Made by a program: the position numbers and the translations under genes. Source: Deltaproteobacteria bacterium (GTDB taxonomy: Bacteria; Myxococcota_A; UBA9160; SMWR01). Taken from it: 9,290 nt of DNA. The notes under the pieces are model-generated. The model had not been told where the DNA came from. It was given only the letters and a program-made list of their open reading frames with translations, and searched no databases. Positions 6,476 through 9,290 of this stretch are shown in pieces. The DNA is taken from assembly GCA_019313605.1 (NCBI GenBank), contig JAFDAW010000102.1, forward strand, positions 1 to 9,290, written 5' to 3'. Within the stretch, counting starts at the first letter, position 1; the number at the start of each line of letters is the position of its first letter.

Positions 6476-6489
6476 TCCGAAATTTCGGA
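6476..6489. promoter_or_regulatory. Perfect 14-bp palindrome between divergent genes, candidate operator
   Basis: TCCGAAATTTCGGA is a perfect inverted repeat placed 37 bp before the YjdF-family ATG (6439) and 58 bp before the gfa ATG (6547). A symmetrical AT-centred site of this size in a 107-bp divergent intergenic region suits a dimeric repressor or activator. No regulator gene lies beside it, and the binding protein is unknown. Confidence 0.4.
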
Positions 6490-6546
6490 TGTGATCCGCA
6501 ATGCGTGCGCGTCCGCTAAAACTCACCCCTACGAGAGGAGCGATCC

Positions 6547-7116
6547 ATGAGCGTGTCGATACACCCGGCGGTCGACAAGGGGATCGAGCCCGGGGACGTG
6601 GATTTCTCGGGCGGGAAACTTCACTGTCATTGCAGGAATCAGCAGGTCGAAGTCAGCGTGAGCGCGCAGTCCGCCCACAATCACCTATGCGGCTGCACTC
6701 GATGCTGGAAGCCCGAAGGGACGCTTTTTTCGCAGGTCGCCGTGGTCCCGCGCGACAACCTCGCAGTGACCGCGAACGGCGTCAAGCTCAAGACTCTCGA
6801 CACGTCGGCCGCGATCCAACGCCACATCTGCACGACGTGCGGCGTTCACATGTACGGTCGGATCGAAAACGACGACCATCCATTTTTCGGATTCGACTTC
6901 ATCCACACGGAGTTGTCCGATGAGCAAGGCTGGTCCGAACCGGCATTCGCGGCCTTCGTCTCCTCGATCATCGAATCGGGTGCGGATCCGGCGGGGATGG
7001 ATGCGGTTCGCAAGCGGCTGAAAGAACTCGGGCTGGAATCCTACGATTGCCTTCCGCCTGCGTTGATGGATGCAATCGCCGCGCACAACGCGAAGGCAGC
7101 CGGCGTTCGCCGCTAA
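6547..7116 (+). CDS. gfa: Glutathione-dependent formaldehyde-activating enzyme (S-(hydroxymethyl)glutathione synthase)
   Basis: A 189-residue cytoplasmic zinc protein. Gfa joins formaldehyde to glutathione, forming S-hydroxymethylglutathione, the substrate of the glutathione-dependent formaldehyde dehydrogenase (adhC/flhA) in formaldehyde detoxification. The Gfa/CENP-V fold Cys set is complete: C27 and C29 (HCHC), C48-x-C50-xx-C53 (LCGCTRCWKPEG), C95-xx-C98 (HICTTCGVHMYG). Their spacing matches Paracoccus Gfa with a four-residue offset, and the length is close to its 194 or so. Further conserved stretches are FSQVAVVPRD, FGFDFIHTELSDEQGW, FAAFVSSIIESGADP and LPPALMDAIAAH. The strong ribosome-binding site AGAGGAG (6534-6540), 6 nt before the ATG, fixes the start. 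The usual partner dehydrogenase is absent from the window, so gfa stands alone here, divergent from the YjdF-family gene and convergent with the receptor gene 14 bp beyond its stop. Confidence 0.95.
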   Translation: MSVSIHPAVDKGIEPGDVDFSGGKLHCHCRNQQVEVSVSAQSAHNHLCGCTRCWKPEGTLFSQVAVVPRDNLAVTANGVKLKTLDTSAAIQRHICTTCGVHMYGRIENDDHPFFGFDFIHTELSDEQGWSEPAFAAFVSSIIESGADPAGMDAVRKRLKELGLESYDCLPPALMDAIAAHNAKAAGVRR

Positions 7117-7140
7117 CGGGATCGCATTCGCTAGAACGCC
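7102..7140. terminator. Possible bidirectional terminator stem between convergent genes
   Basis: GGCGTTC (7102-7108) and GAACGCC (7134-7140) form a perfect 7-bp inverted repeat around the two stop codons of gfa and the znuD-like gene. Its arms lie inside the last codons of each gene. The 25-nt loop is long and neither side has a T run, so this is weak. The 14-bp gap leaves no room for a conventional terminator. Confidence 0.25.
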
Positions 7141-9269
7141 ACTTGTGCACCCAGTCGGAAATCGCGGCCCGGCAGCGGCGCAACATCCTTGAGGAACGAG
7201 GTGGAGACCCGCGCCTGCTCATCGGTGAGATTGCGCGCACGGGCGAAAAAGCTGATCTCTGGGTGATCCTTGAAGGGACGCACGTCGAGATCGAGGCTGA
7301 GCAACAGATAGCTGTCGGTAGGAAGCTCGAAACTGGCGATCTCGTTCTGCTCGGCCGCCCAGCGAACATCGATCCCGAAGTCGAAGTACGGGCTCTGCAG
7401 CCCCAACCCGCTCTTCACGGTGACGGGAGGCATCCGGGGCAGGTCGCCACCGGATCGGAAACGACCGCGAACGGCATCGACCACGGTTCGCACCCCCAGT
7501 GAGTGACCACCTTGCTCCCACAACGTGATATGGAGTTCGCCTTCGATCCCGTAGAACTCGGCATCGCGCTGCCCGTAACCAAAGACCGGAAGTCCATCCA
7601 TTTCAGCACCGGTTGGCACCAGGAAGATGAAGTCGTCGTATGCGGTGTAGTAGACGTTCACACCAACGGAGACGCGATCGCCCTGGCGTCGAATCGAAAA
7701 CTCGGTTCCGAGAGCCGTCTCCGCATCGAGACCCGCATCGCCGGTCTGGAACGCCCCGATCGCAAGATGGGGTCCGTAGGAATAGAGCTCGGTCGCGACC
7801 GGGTGTCGCTGGTTTCGATATCCCAGCAAACCGACGTGCCAACCTTCGGCGAACGCCCAGCGCACGCCTCCGGAAGTGCTGAAGGTGTCTCCTGAATAAT
7901 TGGAAACGCCACGAGCGTCGATCCCCTGGTGCTCGTAGCGCCCACCGATTTCGAGGAGCCAGCCCTCGCACCCCCAGTCGCCGAGATCGAATTCTTCGAC
8001 GGCAAAGACCCCCACGTTGTAGGTCGTCGATCGGGGAACGAACGCCTCTTCGCCGATCGCATCGAAGGTATTCCGCGTAACCTGAAGCCCCATCGCACCA
8101 TCGAGCGCTTTCCAGCTCCTTTGACCGAATTCCAGTCGCCCTTCCCAACCGTCATTCTCGAATCGGGTTCCGACGACGCCTCCCACCAACTCCTTGTGCT
8201 CGTAGTCTCCCCAGCTCCAGGTCAATTCGCTCCGATCGAAAATGAGAAGGTCTCGATTGAGTTCTGCGCGGACGTCGACGCGCACCTGTTCGAGATCGAT
8301 ATTCGCATCCCCATGCGCTTCCTCCTCACCTGCTTCGTGAGCGTGGCCTCCGGGAATGCCGTAGTTCGTATCGAAGAATGTCCCCGATGCGCCCAGGCTC
8401 CAGGCTTCCGCGAGATAAGACGCCCCGACACTCGCACCGTGAGAATCGAGATCGCTGTTGCGAACCTTTCCGCTCGAAGATTCGTGCACTCCGCCGCTTG
8501 CAGCTTCGAGGGTTCGCAACTGTTTCGACTCGGCGTGCCCGGGGATCTCGTAATCATCCGCTGCACGCGCAAAGCCGTCGGCGTGGAATGCGAAGCTTCC
8601 GGTGCCGAGATCGATCGACCCGCGGCCCGCTCGATCGTCGGCGTTGCTTCCCCAATAGGCCATCGCGCCGAAGTCGTAACCCCGGTCCGGAACGGACTGG
8701 GGAATTCGCTCGGTGATCATGTTGACGACACCCCCGACCGCTGAGCTGCCATAGAGCAGGGTCGCGGGGCCACGGATCACCTCGACCCGATGCAGCGTGA
8801 GTGGCTCCGCTGCAACCGCGTGATCCGGACTCTCGGAGGAAGCGTCGAAGGAGACGATTCCATCCACCATCGTCCGCACCCGACTCCCGCCGAGGCCGCG
8901 AATGACCGGGCGACTCGCAGCTCGGCCGAAGAACGTCGAACTCACGCCGGGCTCATAGGCCAGCGTTTCGCCGATCGTCGGCTCGATTCGCCGATCCAGC
9001 TCTTCGCCGGTAAGGATCGAACTCCCCTGGAGCAGGTCGAAACGCGAGCGATTGGTCGCAGAACCGGTCACGATGATTTCCTCGTAGTCGCCATGGTGAT
9101 GATGGCGATGGCGATCGCGATCGTGCTCCGCGTCGATTTCGGCATCGGTAGTTTCCACCTCTGGAGAATCGGATTCCGCCCAGGCCGCGCTGGCAATCAC
9201 AGCAAAGAAGAACACCGCCATGGGAATTTTCCACCAAGCCAGCGCAGTCCACCTCTCGTTACTCCACAT
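7131..9269 (-). CDS. znuD: ZnuD-like TonB-dependent outer-membrane receptor, probable zinc importer
   Basis: A 712-residue complete receptor. The signal peptide is about residues 1-31, ending SAAWA before ESD. A His-rich stretch follows (residues 49-59, HDRDRHRHHHH), then a TonB-box-like EEIIVTGS (63-70). The plug domain covers about 75-185, with TLAYEPGVSS, RPVIRGLGGSRVRTMVDGI and RVEVIRGPATLLYGSSAVGG. The rest is the 22-strand beta-barrel, ending in LGAQVAF with the terminal aromatic residue required by the BAM complex. The loop NYGIPGGHAHEAGEEEAHG (302-320), followed by IDLEQVRVD, matches the His/Glu-rich zinc-capturing loop of Neisseria ZnuD-type receptors. Transport would need TonB-ExbBD. 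ZnuD genes are usually Zur-repressed, but only 21 bp of upstream sequence are present and no Zur box can be judged. An AAGAGG site 6 nt before the ATG supports this start. Another metal or a metal chelate remains possible. Confidence 0.9.
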   Translation of the reverse strand: MWSNERWTALAWWKIPMAVFFFAVIASAAWAESDSPEVETTDAEIDAEHDRDRHRHHHHGDYEEIIVTGSATNRSRFDLLQGSSILTGEELDRRIEPTIGETLAYEPGVSSTFFGRAASRPVIRGLGGSRVRTMVDGIVSFDASSESPDHAVAAEPLTLHRVEVIRGPATLLYGSSAVGGVVNMITERIPQSVPDRGYDFGAMAYWGSNADDRAGRGSIDLGTGSFAFHADGFARAADDYEIPGHAESKQLRTLEAASGGVHESSSGKVRNSDLDSHGASVGASYLAEAWSLGASGTFFDTNYGIPGGHAHEAGEEEAHGDANIDLEQVRVDVRAELNRDLLIFDRSELTWSWGDYEHKELVGGVVGTRFENDGWEGRLEFGQRSWKALDGAMGLQVTRNTFDAIGEEAFVPRSTTYNVGVFAVEEFDLGDWGCEGWLLEIGGRYEHQGIDARGVSNYSGDTFSTSGGVRWAFAEGWHVGLLGYRNQRHPVATELYSYGPHLAIGAFQTGDAGLDAETALGTEFSIRRQGDRVSVGVNVYYTAYDDFIFLVPTGAEMDGLPVFGYGQRDAEFYGIEGELHITLWEQGGHSLGVRTVVDAVRGRFRSGGDLPRMPPVTVKSGLGLQSPYFDFGIDVRWAAEQNEIASFELPTDSYLLLSLDLDVRPFKDHPEISFFARARNLTDEQARVSTSFLKDVAPLPGRDFRLGAQVAF

Positions 9270-9290
9270 TGTGTACCTCTTTTCCCAATC

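Noticed and set aside
6505..6525. TAAAAC as a -10 for gfa
   Set aside because: Only 4 of 6 matches and no credible -35 at the right spacing, so not called as a promoter.
6440..6526. 29-residue N-terminal extension of the YjdF-family protein from GTG 6526
   Set aside because: The extra residues are not membrane-like, have no family counterpart that I recognise, and would put the intergenic palindrome into coding sequence. The ribosome-site-like AGGGG touches the GTG too closely.
7929..8744. Plus-strand 271-codon frame opposite the znuD-like gene
   Set aside because: No ribosome-binding site or known motif; the minus strand encodes the conserved receptor barrel over the same span.
9085..9125. 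Repetitive GATGGCGATCGC-like DNA as an independent repeat element or CRISPR remnant
   Set aside because: It is explained by codons for the Asp/Arg/His-rich stretch of the receptor; no repeat-spacer structure.

Overview
The window looks like chromosome from a GC-rich, Gram-negative bacterium. Evidence for an outer membrane is a TonB-dependent receptor ending in Phe, a candidate lipoprotein and a PEP-CTERM (exosortase-sorted) exported protein. That mix, plus a very long TPR protein fused to a sulfatase-like domain, recalls uncultured delta-proteobacterial lineages (Myxococcota/Desulfobacterota-like). The taxonomic guess is inference only. I see no mobile element, CRISPR array, tRNA or rRNA.

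Layout, left to right. (1) 1-1110, minus strand: a PhoB-like response regulator followed by the first 125 codons of a PhoR-like membrane sensor kinase, cut by the window edge. The 149-bp gap in front of the regulator holds an 11-bp-periodic GTCAC direct repeat that looks like an OmpR/PhoB-family binding array. (2) 1260-5614, minus strand: a PEP-CTERM protein gene, then after a 50-bp gap a 1182-residue protein made of about 20 TPR-like repeats and a C-terminal alkaline-phosphatase/sulfatase-fold domain. The usual Cys/Ser that becomes formylglycine is a Thr here. (3) 5615-5794: a non-coding stretch with a T8G8 homopolymer block next to a small GNRA-loop hairpin. (4) 5795-6439, minus strand: a six-TM protein of the YjdF/DUF2238 family, divergent from (5) 6547-7116, plus strand, gfa, glutathione-dependent formaldehyde-activating enzyme. 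A perfect 14-bp palindrome lies between them. (6) 7131-9269, minus strand: a ZnuD-like TonB-dependent receptor with His-rich segments, probably for zinc uptake, convergent with gfa.

The most unusual part is the pair PEP-CTERM protein + TPR/sulfatase-fold fusion. TPR lipoproteins are known companions of PEP-CTERM/exosortase systems, and here one appears joined to an enzyme domain with a probable Thr nucleophile, just upstream of a Pho-type two-component system. A working hypothesis is an envelope phospho- or sulfo-group enzyme on a TPR scaffold, linked to PEP-CTERM surface proteins or to phosphate physiology. The sequence does not prove it. The other genes are recognisable family members.
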